From Deltaproteobacteria bacterium (lineage in GTDB: Bacteria > Myxococcota_A > Polyangia > Haliangiales > JADYYK01), in NCBI GenBank assembly GCA_020853705.1, contig JADYYK010000281.1:1-64000 (forward strand): a DNA stretch of 64,000 nt, given 5' to 3'. Below the pieces are notes generated by a model, which was not told where the DNA came from, searched no databases, and saw only the letters and a program-made list of their open reading frames with translations. How positions within the stretch are numbered: the first letter of the stretch is position 1; every line of letters begins with the position of its first letter. The position numbers and the translations under genes are program-made. Positions 55,659 to 64,000 of this stretch are shown piece by piece.

Positions 55659-57470
55659 ATGAAGCGAGCTCTCCTGACCTTGGTAGTGGTGGTGGCGGGG
55701 TGTGGAGGCAGCGGCGGCGGGGACGACACCGGGCCTGATCCGTTCCAGGATGCCGGTCCCGAGAAGCCGAAGGATCCACCCGCGGTCGACATCGTGGTCG
55801 ACGCCAACCGCAACGGCGTGCTGGAGCCGACCTCGCCGTCGGAGCAGGCCGACGACAGCTTCACCACCACGTCGGGCGCCATCTTCCTGGCCAACGCCGA
55901 CGACGACGACGGCGACAAGAAGCGCGACTCCGAGGACGAGATCGTCAACGGCGCCGACGACGAGCTCGACCTGGCTCGCCTGCAGATCCACCCCTGGGCC
56001 AAGGCGCCCGAGGGTGCCACTGGCGTGCTCAAGGTCGACACCGCGTCGCAGCCGCGCGTGCGCCTGTTCCGCATCGCCCCCGAGGGCACCACGGTGGTGC
56101 CGACCGAGGGGCTGGCCCTGGCCGCGGCCGACCTGCGCGCCGGCGTCGAGCTCGGCATCGAGTCGAAGAGCTTCGCGCTGCCGACCTGGAACGGCGAGGT
56201 CACCGTCGAGCTGGTGGTGACCAGCGCCGCCGGCGCCGAGCTGGGCAGGGACAGCGCCGTGATGCGCGTCGCCCCCTTCATCCTGCAGTCGGACGTGCAG
56301 GCGCCGCGCACGGTGTACTTCGCCGATCTGCGTGACACCGGCCACCGCCGCTTCCAGGCCCAGGTCACCGAGGGCGTGGTCGCTGGCGGCGCGGTGGCGC
56401 GGCCCATCGACTCGTTCAAGACCGAGTACACCCAGCGCGGCCAGCCCGACCAGTGGACCCAGGATCACTGGACCATCGGCTACACCTCGATGCCGGTCGC
56501 CGGTGGGGTGCAGCGCGTGATGGACGTGGTGCTGCGCGCCGCCACCGAGCCGCGCCCGGCCGCCGACTTCGCCAGCGTCGAGCTGCTCGGCCACGATTTC
56601 GGCTACATCCACCCGCGCGCCACCGATGATCCGCAGACCCACGACGTCAGCATGGACTCGCACGGCAACCTCGACGTGGTGCCGCCCTACACGCTGGGCA
56701 CGGCGAGCTACCCGCTGGGTCGCATCCTGGCCGGCGAGGGCGAGTTCAGGAAGCCCGACCAGACCCTGAAGGCCTACCTCGAGGCGCAGCGCGTGCAGCC
56801 GGTCATCAACATCAACACCGAGTGGCTGGAGGTCGGCCACGTCGACGAGATGGTCAGCTTCGTGCGCACGAATGGCAACGCCCGCGGCTGGAAGCTGTTC
56901 GTGGCCTCGCCCAAGCTGGCGCGCCAGATGCTGATGACCGCGGCCGCGAGCAACGGCGGCGCGACGCTGTTCGAGGGCAAGAGCTGGGTCGACTTCCGCA
57001 CCGGCCGCGAGATCCCGGCCATGACCACCATCGACGCCATCCTCGCCGACGCCGACCTGATGCAGGCCAACCAGGAGGCGCAGCAGTGGATCGACGACGC
57101 CCTGGTGATCTTGAAGCGCGAGGTCGGCCTGACCGACGACGACATCGTCGAGGTGCCCTTCCTGTACAAGAGCGAGCAGTTCGGCGACGGCCAGGGCGGC
57201 TCGGTCTCGCTGTACATCGCGTACATCCCGGGCACCGTGAACCAGCTGGTGGTCGGGCAGCACACCGTGCCGCCGGATCCGTTCGGCCCGGTCATCAACG
57301 GACAGGACATCTTCAAGGCGGACCTGGTGGCGCGCTATGCGGCCCTGGGCGTCACGCCGCACTTCGCCGACGCGTGGGACGACTACCACCGGCTCTCGGG
57401 GGAGGTGCACTGCGGGACCAACACGCTGCGTGACGCGCCCACCACCAGGTGGTGGGAGCTCGGAAAGTGA
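55659..57470 (+). CDS. Secreted protein-arginine deiminase (animal PAD-type) lipoprotein
   Basis: 603 residues. Lipoprotein signal (LVVVVAGC) and Asp-rich linker. The middle part (residues about 60-205) is beta-rich. The C-terminal half is the protein-arginine deiminase catalytic domain: WTQDHWTIGYTSMP (Asp269), EVGHVDEMVSF (His394, Asp396) and GEVHCGTNTLRD (Cys585). These match the catalytic Asp350, His471, Asp473 and Cys645 of human PAD4 and their surroundings (W-x-QD, GHVDE, GEVHCGTN). PADs convert peptidyl arginine to citrulline and the animal enzymes need Ca2+. The extracytoplasmic location implies action on surface or foreign proteins. Confidence 0.9.
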   Translation: MKRALLTLVVVVAGCGGSGGGDDTGPDPFQDAGPEKPKDPPAVDIVVDANRNGVLEPTSPSEQADDSFTTTSGAIFLANADDDDGDKKRDSEDEIVNGADDELDLARLQIHPWAKAPEGATGVLKVDTASQPRVRLFRIAPEGTTVVPTEGLALAAADLRAGVELGIESKSFALPTWNGEVTVELVVTSAAGAELGRDSAVMRVAPFILQSDVQAPRTVYFADLRDTGHRRFQAQVTEGVVAGGAVARPIDSFKTEYTQRGQPDQWTQDHWTIGYTSMPVAGGVQRVMDVVLRAATEPRPAADFASVELLGHDFGYIHPRATDDPQTHDVSMDSHGNLDVVPPYTLGTASYPLGRILAGEGEFRKPDQTLKAYLEAQRVQPVININTEWLEVGHVDEMVSFVRTNGNARGWKLFVASPKLARQMLMTAAASNGGATLFEGKSWVDFRTGREIPAMTTIDAILADADLMQANQEAQQWIDDALVILKREVGLTDDDIVEVPFLYKSEQFGDGQGGSVSLYIAYIPGTVNQLVVGQHTVPPDPFGPVINGQDIFKADLVARYAALGVTPHFADAWDDYHRLSGEVHCGTNTLRDAPTTRWWELGK

Positions 57471-57481
57471 AGGCCAGGACC

Positions 57482-58354
57482 ATGTCGATGACCAAGCCGA
57501 GCAAGCTGATGATGATGAAGAGCGCGACCCTCGCGCTGTGCCTGGGTGTCGCGGGCGCCGCGTGGGCCGACGGTGCAGGGCAGGTGACGACCCCGGCGGA
57601 TCTCGCGCCGGCTGCGGCGCGCAGCCTGAAGGAGGGCATCGCGGCGGCGCGCAAGGCCGACCCCGGCGCCTTCGCGGCGCTGGCGGCGGTGCGCGGCTAC
57701 CGGCCCGAGGCGTACATGACGACGCGGGCGCGCAAGCCCAACCTGGCGCCCGAGCTGGCCGGCCTGGGCAAGCGCGGCCTCTGGCCCATGCTGGAGGCGT
57801 TGACCGAGGGGTTGCCCGGCGCGGGCGCGGTCAGCGCGGCCGAGCAGCAGGCCATCGAGGTTGGGCTGCTCGACGCGGTCGGTAAGCTCGGCGACGCACG
57901 CGCCGAGGCGGTGCTGGCGGTGGCCTTCAGCAAGGCCGGGCAGCCAGGCCATGTCGTCGCGACCGCGGCGCTGGGGCTGGGCCGGCTGTGCTCGGGCGAG
58001 CTCGACGCTGCGCTGACCGGCAAGCGCGGCGCGTTCGCGGCCAGCGCGGCGCTGCGCGGCGTCGGCGAGTGCCGCCGTCCCGCCAGCATCGACAGGCTGA
58101 CCACGGCGGTGAGCTCGCGCTCCTTCAGTGACGCTGAGGTCCAGGCGGCCGCCGAGGCGCTGGGCAAGCTGGGCGGCTCGTGGGCGCTGGACGCCGAGGT
58201 GGCGGCCGGTACCCGGCTGCGCGCCGAGGCCGACGCCATGAAGGCCGCGGCGGGTCAGGCGCTGACCGCGCTGGAGCGGGCCGCTGGCCGGCGCGCCGCC
58301 ACCGCCACGGTGCGAGCGCTGCGTCATGCCCGCGCCATGGTGTCAGCGAAGTAG
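57482..58354 (+). CDS. Secreted HEAT-like repeat protein
   Basis: 290 residues from the ATG at 57482; a GTG at 57467 overlapping the previous stop is the alternative. Signal peptide (ending AWA). The mature part is Ala-rich helix pairs (AAEQQAIEVGLLDAVGKLGD, GHVVATAALGLGRLCSGELD, DAEVQAAAEALGKLGGSWAL), like HEAT repeats. Such proteins are usually protein-binding scaffolds. It follows the PAD gene within 11 bases of its stop, so it is probably in the same transcript. Confidence 0.75.
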   Translation: MSMTKPSKLMMMKSATLALCLGVAGAAWADGAGQVTTPADLAPAAARSLKEGIAAARKADPGAFAALAAVRGYRPEAYMTTRARKPNLAPELAGLGKRGLWPMLEALTEGLPGAGAVSAAEQQAIEVGLLDAVGKLGDARAEAVLAVAFSKAGQPGHVVATAALGLGRLCSGELDAALTGKRGAFAASAALRGVGECRRPASIDRLTTAVSSRSFSDAEVQAAAEALGKLGGSWALDAEVAAGTRLRAEADAMKAAAGQALTALERAAGRRAATATVRALRHARAMVSAK

Positions 58355-58379
58355 GCGGCGCAGGACCTCGCCCCAACCG

Positions 58380-58700
58380 CTACTTCTTGCGGCCGCCGAG
58401 CAGGCCGCGCACCGTCTGCCGTGCGCCGCGCATCAGCGCCGGCGTCTGACCCACCGTCCGCACCAGCTTCCACAGCAGCTTGATCGGCGAATCGGCCTCG
58501 ACCTTCAGGTCGACCCGGGTGCCCTGCTGCACGTCCTCGACGGCGCCGCGCGCGATGGTGTGGCTGCCGTCGGAGCGGATCTCGATGACCATGCGGGCGA
58601 CCACCGGGGGTAGCTGGGCGTCCTCGGCAGCGCTGCTGACGAGCTCCGCGGGTGTGGACTTCTGGGCGGCCAGGTCGTGGCGGTCGTCGCGGTCAGTCAC
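58380..58700 (-). CDS. Small hypothetical protein coupled to the PAP2 gene
   Basis: 106 residues, GTG start overlapping the PAP2 stop (GTGA, 58697-58700). Polar N terminus, beta segment (MVIEIRSDGSHTIARGAVEDV) and basic helical C terminus (LWKLVRTVGQTPALMRGARQ, then GLLGGRKK). No family recognised, no signal. Confidence 0.68.
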   Translation of the reverse strand: MTDRDDRHDLAAQKSTPAELVSSAAEDAQLPPVVARMVIEIRSDGSHTIARGAVEDVQQGTRVDLKVEADSPIKLLWKLVRTVGQTPALMRGARQTVRGLLGGRKK

Positions 58701-59731
58701 ACCGTCAAGCTACGGCCCGGGACGCGGCCACGCAAGCAGCGGCGGCACAGGGCGACCACGCCGAACGAGATGGCGAAGCCGGCGAAGACGTCGATGACAT
58801 AGTGCTGGCGCAGGTACAGCGTGGACAGCCACAGCGCCACCACGAAGGGCAGGAAGATGAAGAACAGCGCGCGCGGGCGGCGCGGCCACAGCACCGGGCC
58901 CAGCGCGCCGGCGTACAGCAGCGACAGCGTCGACACCCCGGTGTGCAGCGACGGGAAGGCGTCGTAGGTGATCATCTGCATGGCGTCCCAGGTGCGCTCC
59001 GAGAAGGCGTAGAAGCCGGTCACGCCGGTCAGGTGGCGCGGCTCGTAGGCCAGCGGGTAGACCAGGCGTGGCGACTGCGCGGGCACGAAGATGTAGAGCA
59101 GAAAGCCGATGAAGAAGATGGCCAGCAGGGCCAGCACGACCTCGCGGAACAGGTCGCGGCGCTCGCGCACGTGCAGCAGGACCAGGATGATCAGCGGGTA
59201 CACGAACATCAGCGCATAGGCGAAGGTCATGATCTCGGTCAGCCAGGGCGACGAGAACTGCTGGATCCAGAAGGTCGGCTCGGTGCCGAACAGGCGCTCG
59301 CCGATGCGCACCAGCAGCGGCTCGACGCTGCGGATGGACAGCACATCGGTCATGCGGCGCAGGCTGCGGTAGATGATGTACAGCCAGACGAAGGGCGCGA
59401 AGTCGACCGCGCCCTGGTACAGCGCGCGAGCGTAGGCACGGCGCGCCAGCGGGCTCCACGCGCGCAGCAGCGCGGGAGCGCGTACGCAGGCGATGACGGC
59501 CAGGAAGGCGCCCAGGATCTGGAACGGCTGCCCGAGGGCGTCCATGGCCACCGCGGGGCGCACCCCGTAGGCCGCCATCAGGCCGAGCACGGTCAGCGTG
59601 GCCAGCACCGAGAAGGCGAGATCGGGGCGGCGTGCGGCCTGGGCCAGCAGGTTGCCGAGCAGCGAAGGCGCCGGCGCCGTGCTGGCAGCGCGTGGCAGCG
59701 CGAGGCTCGAGGTCGAACGGATGTCTGACAT
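58697..59731 (-). CDS. PAP2-superfamily membrane protein (inositolphosphotransferase-like)
   Basis: 344 residues with about seven transmembrane helices. PAP2-type motifs near the C-terminal half: a first site in VPAQSPRLVYPLAYEP, the second motif FPSLHTGVSTLSLLY (P-S-x-H) and the third YLRQHYVIDVFAGFAISF (R-x5-H-x3-D). These are the catalytic histidines and Arg of PAP2 enzymes, which act on lipid phosphates or transfer phosphoinositol head groups. The long hydrophobic N-terminal extension resembles Aur1/inositolphosphotransferase relatives. Start chosen at the ATG at 59731 (MSDIRSTSSLALP). Confidence 0.85.
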   Translation of the reverse strand: MSDIRSTSSLALPRAASTAPAPSLLGNLLAQAARRPDLAFSVLATLTVLGLMAAYGVRPAVAMDALGQPFQILGAFLAVIACVRAPALLRAWSPLARRAYARALYQGAVDFAPFVWLYIIYRSLRRMTDVLSIRSVEPLLVRIGERLFGTEPTFWIQQFSSPWLTEIMTFAYALMFVYPLIILVLLHVRERRDLFREVVLALLAIFFIGFLLYIFVPAQSPRLVYPLAYEPRHLTGVTGFYAFSERTWDAMQMITYDAFPSLHTGVSTLSLLYAGALGPVLWPRRPRALFFIFLPFVVALWLSTLYLRQHYVIDVFAGFAISFGVVALCRRCLRGRVPGRSLTV

Positions 59732-59999
59732 GTGCCAGGGTAAAAGCAGCTTTGGTGCCGCCCGGCGGGGCCTGGCAAGCGCTGGCAGTCCGGGGCCAGG
59801 CGACCTGGGATCGCGCGGTTGCGCCCGAGGTAGGTGTTGGTCGCTGTCGAGTTGCTGACGCCGCCTCGGCGCGCCGCGCGTGGCGTTGGTCGATTGACGG
59901 GTTGGCGCGCGCGCGGTTAGCATGACGTCGGGGGAGCGGGATCGGACCAGTGCGAAAGCGGCTCACAGAGCGCGCGTGTGGCGCGGCGGACGGAAGGCC

Positions 60000-60872
60000 A
60001 TGAAGCTGCGGGTCGCCACGCTCAACATCTGGAATCGCCAGGGGCCCTGGGAGTCGCGCCGCGATCTCATCAAGCGCGAGCTGGCGGCGCTGGCGCCCGA
60101 TCTGTGCGGTCTGCAGGAGGTGCTGCGCTTCGTCGCGCCGGCTGGCGCCAGCGCGCAGGCGGTCGCCGACGCCAGCACCCCGGCGGCGGATCAGTCGCGC
60201 GAGCTGGCCGAGGGGCTCGGCTATCACACCGCCTATGCCACCGCGTGGAACATCGGGGGCGGGCTCAGCTTCGGCAACGCGCTGCTGTCACGCTGGCCGG
60301 TGCGCGAGACGCGCACGCTGGAGCTGCCCACCGGGGGCACCAGCGAGTCCCGCTCGGCGCTGTATGCGCTGGTCGAGGCGCCGTTCGGCGCGGTGCCGGT
60401 GTTCGTGACCCACCTCAACTGGAAGTTCCACCACGGCTACGTGCGCCTCGAGCAGGTGCGCGCGCTGGCGGCCTGGATCATGGAGCTGGCGCCGACCGGC
60501 GCCGGCTTTCCGCCGGTGCTGCTGGGTGACTTCAACGCCGAGCCCGACTCCGACGAGATCCGCTATCTGCGCGGGCTGTCGGTGCAGCACGGGCGCAGCG
60601 TGTACTTCTGTGACGCCTTCGCGTATGCCGGCGACGGTGGCCCCGGCGCGACCTTCTGCCGCAGCAACGGCTACACCGCGGTCGCCCACGAACAGAGCCG
60701 GCGGATCGACTATGTCTTCGTGCGCGGTCCCGACCGCGATGGCCGTGGCAAGCCGCTGAGCGCCCGGCTGTGCTTCACGGCGCGGATGCGTGGCGCCGGT
60801 GGCGAGGTCTGGCCGTCGGATCACTATGGCGTGGTCTGCGATCTGCAGGCCTCGCCGATCGCGAGCGGCTGA
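60000..60872 (+). CDS. Endonuclease/exonuclease/phosphatase-family hydrolase
   Basis: 290 residues. EEP fold motifs: VATLNIWN (N), LCGLQEVLRF (Glu-binding), FVTHLNWKFHHG (H), LLGDFNAEPDSDE (D-x-N), RIDYVFVRG and SDHYGVVCDL (final His). All metal and catalytic residues of the Mg2+-dependent EEP family are present. Substrate (nucleic acid, phosphoinositide or sphingomyelin-like) cannot be decided from sequence. No signal peptide, so probably cytoplasmic. A PilZ gene starts 3 bases after its stop. Confidence 0.87.
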   Translation: MKLRVATLNIWNRQGPWESRRDLIKRELAALAPDLCGLQEVLRFVAPAGASAQAVADASTPAADQSRELAEGLGYHTAYATAWNIGGGLSFGNALLSRWPVRETRTLELPTGGTSESRSALYALVEAPFGAVPVFVTHLNWKFHHGYVRLEQVRALAAWIMELAPTGAGFPPVLLGDFNAEPDSDEIRYLRGLSVQHGRSVYFCDAFAYAGDGGPGATFCRSNGYTAVAHEQSRRIDYVFVRGPDRDGRGKPLSARLCFTARMRGAGGEVWPSDHYGVVCDLQASPIASG

Positions 60873-60875
60873 CCC

Positions 60876-61349
60876 ATGGACGGCAACCGCAAGTGGCCAC
60901 GCGTGCCGGTGCGGCTCGACCTGCAGCTGCGGGTCGGCGGCGACACCTTGCTGGCGCGCACGCTGAACGTGAGCCGTGAGGGCCTCTTCATCGTGATGGA
61001 TCCGCCGCGCCCGCTGGGCACCGAGGTGCGCCTGCGCATCGAGGAGGCCGCCACCGGCGAGGTCTTCGCGCTGGAGGGGGTCGTGGTGCACACCGTGCCC
61101 GACCTCGATGACCCCGACGACGTCGGCAAGCGCGAGCCGACCGGGATCGGGATCTTCCTGACCAAGGCGTGCGACGGCTGGGTTGGCTACTGTGAGCGCG
61201 TCGCCGAGGCCGCGGCCATCCGGCTGGGGCCGCCCACGCTGGCCGGCTCCCGCGTCGAGATCGAGCTCGAGGTCGGGCACGACGAGTTCGCCGACAACCT
61301 GCCCACCGAGCGCGAGCTTCAGCCGGTGGCGCGGCGCGACGACAAGTAG
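60876..61349 (+). CDS. PilZ-domain c-di-GMP-binding protein
   Basis: 157 residues. The PilZ signature is complete: RKWPRVPVR (R-x3-R) at the N terminus and NVSREGLFI (D/N-x-S-x-x-G) about 20 residues later, then a beta-barrel (EVRLRIEEAATGEVFALEGVV). A stand-alone PilZ domain is a c-di-GMP receptor that changes the activity of a partner. It starts 3 bases after the EEP-family gene, so the two are probably co-transcribed. Partner unknown. Confidence 0.88.
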   Translation: MDGNRKWPRVPVRLDLQLRVGGDTLLARTLNVSREGLFIVMDPPRPLGTEVRLRIEEAATGEVFALEGVVVHTVPDLDDPDDVGKREPTGIGIFLTKACDGWVGYCERVAEAAAIRLGPPTLAGSRVEIELEVGHDEFADNLPTERELQPVARRDDK

Positions 61350-61394
61350 TCGCGCCGAAGCCGACGCCGGGCAGGTCGTGCCGGGGTACGGCGG

Positions 61395-61931
61395 CTACCT
61401 GCGCGTGCGCGCCGCCGCCAGCATGATGCCCTGGCGCACCGCCTCGCGGCCCTCTTCGGTCGACATGACCTCGAAGTAGACCTCCATGCCGCCGTCCCCG
61501 AAGCGCTGCTCGACCTCGGGCGGCAGCACGTCCTGCAGCTGCACCTCGAGCAGGTGCACGGCGAGGAACACGGCGGCGTCACCGGCCTTGTAGGCGTGCG
61601 GGATCATCGCCAGGGTGGCCGACTTGGGCAGCAGGGTCTGATCGTCGACCAGGTCAGCCAGACACGCGATGGCGTCGGGCGGGTACATGGTCAGGTTGCA
61701 GAAGTCGTTGGAGGAGTCGTCCTTGAGCGTGCACTCGAGGTGGGTCAGCGCGCGCAGCTTGGGCAGCAGCTCGTTCTTGAGCGGCTCGTGACAGGGCGCG
61801 ACCTCGTGCTGGCGGCGCGGACCGCTGGAGCGCTTCTGACCGCCGCCACAGGCTCCCAGGGCGAGGGCGACGGCGACGGTGAGGGCGGGCAGCGAGCTGC
61901 GAAGGGCGAGCGAGAGCGGGCGCTGGGGCAT
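61395..61931 (-). CDS. Hypothetical lipoprotein
   Basis: 178 residues. Lipoprotein signal (AVALALGAC). The mature part has paired Cys (HEVAPCHEPL, HLECTLKDD, DFCNLTMYPP, AIACLADLV) and a helical C-terminal half (AAVFLAVHLLEVQLQDVLPP; GREAVRQGIMLAAARTRR). No family recognised. It converges with the PilZ gene, leaving 45 bases between stops. Confidence 0.7.
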   Translation of the reverse strand: MPQRPLSLALRSSLPALTVAVALALGACGGGQKRSSGPRRQHEVAPCHEPLKNELLPKLRALTHLECTLKDDSSNDFCNLTMYPPDAIACLADLVDDQTLLPKSATLAMIPHAYKAGDAAVFLAVHLLEVQLQDVLPPEVEQRFGDGGMEVYFEVMSTEEGREAVRQGIMLAAARTRR

Positions 61932-61977
61932 GCCGGCAGGATACACCCGAGCCCCGGCAGCGCGGGCGCCCCCAGGT

Positions 61978-62562
61978 TCAGGGCGCGGCGTTGCGCCAGA
62001 CCGGGCAAGACGGCGGACCACCATCGGGCCCAGGCGGCGGCAGGTAGGGCTGACCATCCTGGGTCACCGGGAAGTCGGGGCACATGGCGACGCCGCTGCG
62101 CGGATCGTAGCTGGCGTCCTCCCAGCCATCGCCGTTGACGTCGATGTTGGAGCGCCTGAACACGCACCAGCACACCGTCTTCTGCGCGGCCGGCGGCGGG
62201 CCCCACACCGTCTGCGGCACCGGCTGGTACTCGATGGCTTGGTAGTCGCCGTCGACATCGTCGTAGATGTAGATCCTCCCGCCCGGGGCGCGCTGGTAGT
62301 CGACCGTGGTGGCGCGGGCCATGGTGGTGGCGACGCGCATGGTGGCGTGGCCGGCGGCGCGCGCGGCCAGCGGGACGGCCTGGGCCAGCCCCTTGCCGAC
62401 ACCGCTGGCGATGGCGGGGGCCGCCTTGGCCAGGCCGCTGGCCATGCCGACCCCGACCTTGCCGATACCGCTGGCCAGCCCGCCTGCGAAGGAGCCGAGG
62501 CCGCGGCATCCTGACAGGGCCAGGGCGGCGGTCAGCACGAGAGCGGACAATGGGCGGCGCAT
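61978..62562 (-). CDS. Hypothetical lipoprotein with glycine-zipper-like N terminus
   Basis: 194 residues from the ATG at 62562. Lipoprotein signal (LTAALALSGC) then a Gly/Ala-rich segment (LGSFAGGLASGIGKVGVGMA) like a glycine zipper that may insert in or pack against membranes. The C-terminal 100 residues contain YDDVDGDYQAIEYQPVPQTV and three Cys in a basic/aromatic context (KTVCWCVFRRSNID, MCPDFP). Family unknown. It follows 61395 in the same direction with 46 bases between. Confidence 0.7.
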   Translation of the reverse strand: MRRPLSALVLTAALALSGCRGLGSFAGGLASGIGKVGVGMASGLAKAAPAIASGVGKGLAQAVPLAARAAGHATMRVATTMARATTVDYQRAPGGRIYIYDDVDGDYQAIEYQPVPQTVWGPPPAAQKTVCWCVFRRSNIDVNGDGWEDASYDPRSGVAMCPDFPVTQDGQPYLPPPGPDGGPPSCPVWRNAAP

Positions 62563-62706
62563 CGAGCCGGTGCTGAGCAACTTTGGCGCCAGCCGGGCAG
62601 GCAACGATCCCGGGAGGTTCGGGGTCGCGGGCGGCGGCGGCACGTGGCGCATGCGCCACACTTCGACCGATTGTCGATGGATGACGACAGGGTGTAGCCT
62701 GCGTCG

Positions 62707-63426
62707 GTGGCCAGCCGCAAAGTCATCGACGCGGTCGTCGAGCAGCTGGCGACGGATCCCGGCTATGGCAGTGGGCGCAAGGTGCACCCGCAGGGGCTGC
62801 GTCCCGAGGAGGCCGGCGCGGTGATGGCCGACCTGTACGTCGCGCACGCCGACGCGGCGCGGCGGCTGCCCATGGCGGCGCTCGATCTGGGGCGGGAGAT
62901 CGCCTGCAAGCGCGGCTGCGATGCCTGCTGCCACGACCTGGTGCTGATCAACGAGGCCGAGGCGTTCTTGCTGGCGGAGGCGCTGCTGGAGCCGGGGGCC
63001 GAGGACGTGCTGGCGCGCTTCGAGGCGCGCGCGCCGGGCTGGCAAGAGGTCGTCGGCGAGGTCGCGGCGCGCGCGGCGGCGGCCCACGCCGATGGCGATC
63101 GGGTGCGCTACCTGGCGGCGCGGCACGAGCACCAGCAAGCCCAGCTCATGTGTCCGCTCAACCAGGACGGCGACTGTGCGCTGTACCCCGCGCGGCCGCT
63201 GAGCTGTCGCGAGGGCTGGGTGGTCGACACCGCCGAGCGCTGCGGCCCGCAGCCGGACGACGCGCCGCCGCCGCAGCGGGTGTCATATCCGGGCTACGAG
63301 AGCTTCCTCGGCATGGCGCGCCGGGTCCAGATCGGCCTGCAAGGCACCCTGGGCCGGCCGCCGCTGGCGCTGACCCCGCTGCCGACCGCGGTCAGCGCCG
63401 CGCTGGCGCGCCTGCGCGATGTGTAA
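62707..63426 (+). CDS. YkgJ-family cysteine cluster protein (long form)
   Basis: 239 residues, GTG start. Helical N terminus, then the cluster CKRGCDACCHDLVLINEAEAFLLAE and later CPLNQDGDCALYPARPLSCREGW, the spacing expected for a UPF0153/YkgJ Fe-S or zinc site. The distal part is helical and basic. Same family as 24706 but with an extra 90-residue N-terminal region. It is divergent from the glycine-zipper lipoprotein. Confidence 0.85.
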   Translation: MASRKVIDAVVEQLATDPGYGSGRKVHPQGLRPEEAGAVMADLYVAHADAARRLPMAALDLGREIACKRGCDACCHDLVLINEAEAFLLAEALLEPGAEDVLARFEARAPGWQEVVGEVAARAAAAHADGDRVRYLAARHEHQQAQLMCPLNQDGDCALYPARPLSCREGWVVDTAERCGPQPDDAPPPQRVSYPGYESFLGMARRVQIGLQGTLGRPPLALTPLPTAVSAALARLRDV

Positions 63427-63473
63427 CCATCGGCATTGACAGCAGATCGAACGCGGGGCAAACCTTGGCCCCG

Positions 63474-64000
63474 ATGCGCTTCCTGCTCGCGATCAAGTGC
63501 TTCTTCCGGGTCTGGTTCGGCAACAAGCTGCCCGACGACCCACGGCTGCTGCCGCTGTTGCCCGCGGCTCCCGCGCCGGCGCAGGCTGCGGTGAAGGAGC
63601 TTCCCGCGCCCGCGCCCGTGCCAGCCGCGCCGGTCGTGAAGCAGGGGCCCGAGGGGGCCGCCGCCGTCCAGCTGCTGGCGCTGCTGCAGCGCGAGGGGCG
63701 CCTGCTCGACTTCCTCGAGGAGCCCATCGACAGCTTCACCGACGCCCAGATCGGCGGCGCGGTGCGCTCGATCCACAAGGGCTGCAAGAAGGTGCTCGAC
63801 CAGGTGCTGGTGCTGGGCCCGGCGCTGGCCGGGGCCGAGAACGCCGCGGTCGAGGTCGCGGCGGCGCCCATCGCGCGCGGCGCGGTCAAGCTGGTCGGCA
63901 ACGTCGCCGGCGCGGCGCCGTTCAAGGGCGTGCTGCGCCACCCCGGCTGGGCCACCACGCGGATCGAGCTGCCGGCGGCCGCCACCGGACAGGACCCGCT
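63474..64000 (+). CDS. DUF2760-family protein, 3' end beyond the window
   Basis: Partial: 175 complete codons from the ATG at 63474, running off the right edge. After a hydrophobic start (MRFLLAIKCFFRVWFGNKL) and a Pro/Ala linker, the DUF2760 core appears: AVQLLALLQREGRLLDFLEE, IDSFTDAQIGGAVRSIHKGC, LRHPGWATTRIELPA. In other genomes DUF2760 genes usually precede genes for Hsp70/DnaK-like proteins, so such genes may follow beyond the window. Confidence 0.88.
   Translation, partial: MRFLLAIKCFFRVWFGNKLPDDPRLLPLLPAAPAPAQAAVKELPAPAPVPAAPVVKQGPEGAAAVQLLALLQREGRLLDFLEEPIDSFTDAQIGGAVRSIHKGCKKVLDQVLVLGPALAGAENAAVEVAAAPIARGAVKLVGNVAGAAPFKGVLRHPGWATTRIELPAAATGQDP

Noticed and set aside
59790..59806. 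Sigma-54-like TGGCA...TGGC sequence upstream of the PAP2 gene
   Set aside because: The GG to GC spacing is one base short and the -12 part does not read TTGC, so it is not a valid -24/-12 promoter.

Overview
This is a very GC-rich chromosomal segment, most likely from a predatory or social member of the Myxococcota (Polyangia/Myxococcia grade). The support is circumstantial but consistent. There are three Hanks-type Ser/Thr kinases and two sigma-54 activators. At least twelve secreted lipoproteins carry Asp/Ala/Gly-rich linkers after the lipobox. Other typical elements are ASH (choice-of-anchor D) repeat lipoproteins, a retron reverse transcriptase with the long N-terminal extension seen in myxobacterial retrons, and an eCIS-type DUF4157 protein. 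No rRNA, CRISPR array or prophage core is visible.

Layout. 0-10.1 kb: FadL-type porin, SGNH esterase and PQQ-like beta-propeller lipoproteins, an FHA/sigma-54 activator, a minus-strand PEGA lipoprotein pair, a Ser/Thr kinase and a secreted polyhydroxybutyrate-depolymerase-like esterase, then a 165-bp inverted-repeat element. 10.2-17.9 kb: MarR regulator plus zinc-ribbon partner with operator-like palindromes, a 1024-residue ASH lipoprotein, a kinase, a metzincin protease and a CxxCH lipoprotein. 17.9-26.5 kb: an oxidoreductase operon (unknown protein, small helical subunit, GMC oxidoreductase, then an aldose epimerase), an M15-like peptidase, a cysteine-cluster protein, an SDR dehydrogenase and a DUF6448 protein. 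26.5-31.6 kb: a nitric-oxide module. NorR retains the E. coli iron-ligand residues, three NorR boxes lie in the divergent spacer, and a sigma-54 -24/-12 promoter precedes six co-directional genes (cupin, DUF2249, NorC-like cytochrome c, double DUF2249, heme-copper-oxidase-like membrane protein, MIP18-type Fe-S factor).

31.6-38 kb: methyltransferase, a fused GMC oxidoreductase, an intact IS4-family element with target duplication placed exactly at the stop codon of that oxidoreductase, then the DUF4157 gene and a small partner. 38-47.6 kb: a frameshifted zinc-ribbon/Ser-Thr kinase, a TPR protein and a second ASH lipoprotein in one operon, an M11-like metalloprotease fused to a beta-helix, and a lipoprotein. 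47.6-53.5 kb: an accessory patch with an intact retron (RT plus a foldable msr-msd region) between degenerate and intact copies of one small gene family. 53.5-64 kb: tRNA-Glu and tRNA-Gln, an Omp85/BamA-like gene interrupted by an in-frame TAG, a secreted protein-arginine deiminase of the animal PAD type, a HEAT-like protein, a PAP2 membrane enzyme, an EEP-family hydrolase, a PilZ protein, lipoproteins, a second cysteine-cluster protein and the start of a DUF2760 gene.

The most interesting items are the retron with a predicted msr-msd, the NorR module with its regulatory DNA, the protein-arginine deiminase, and several genes broken by single-base events.
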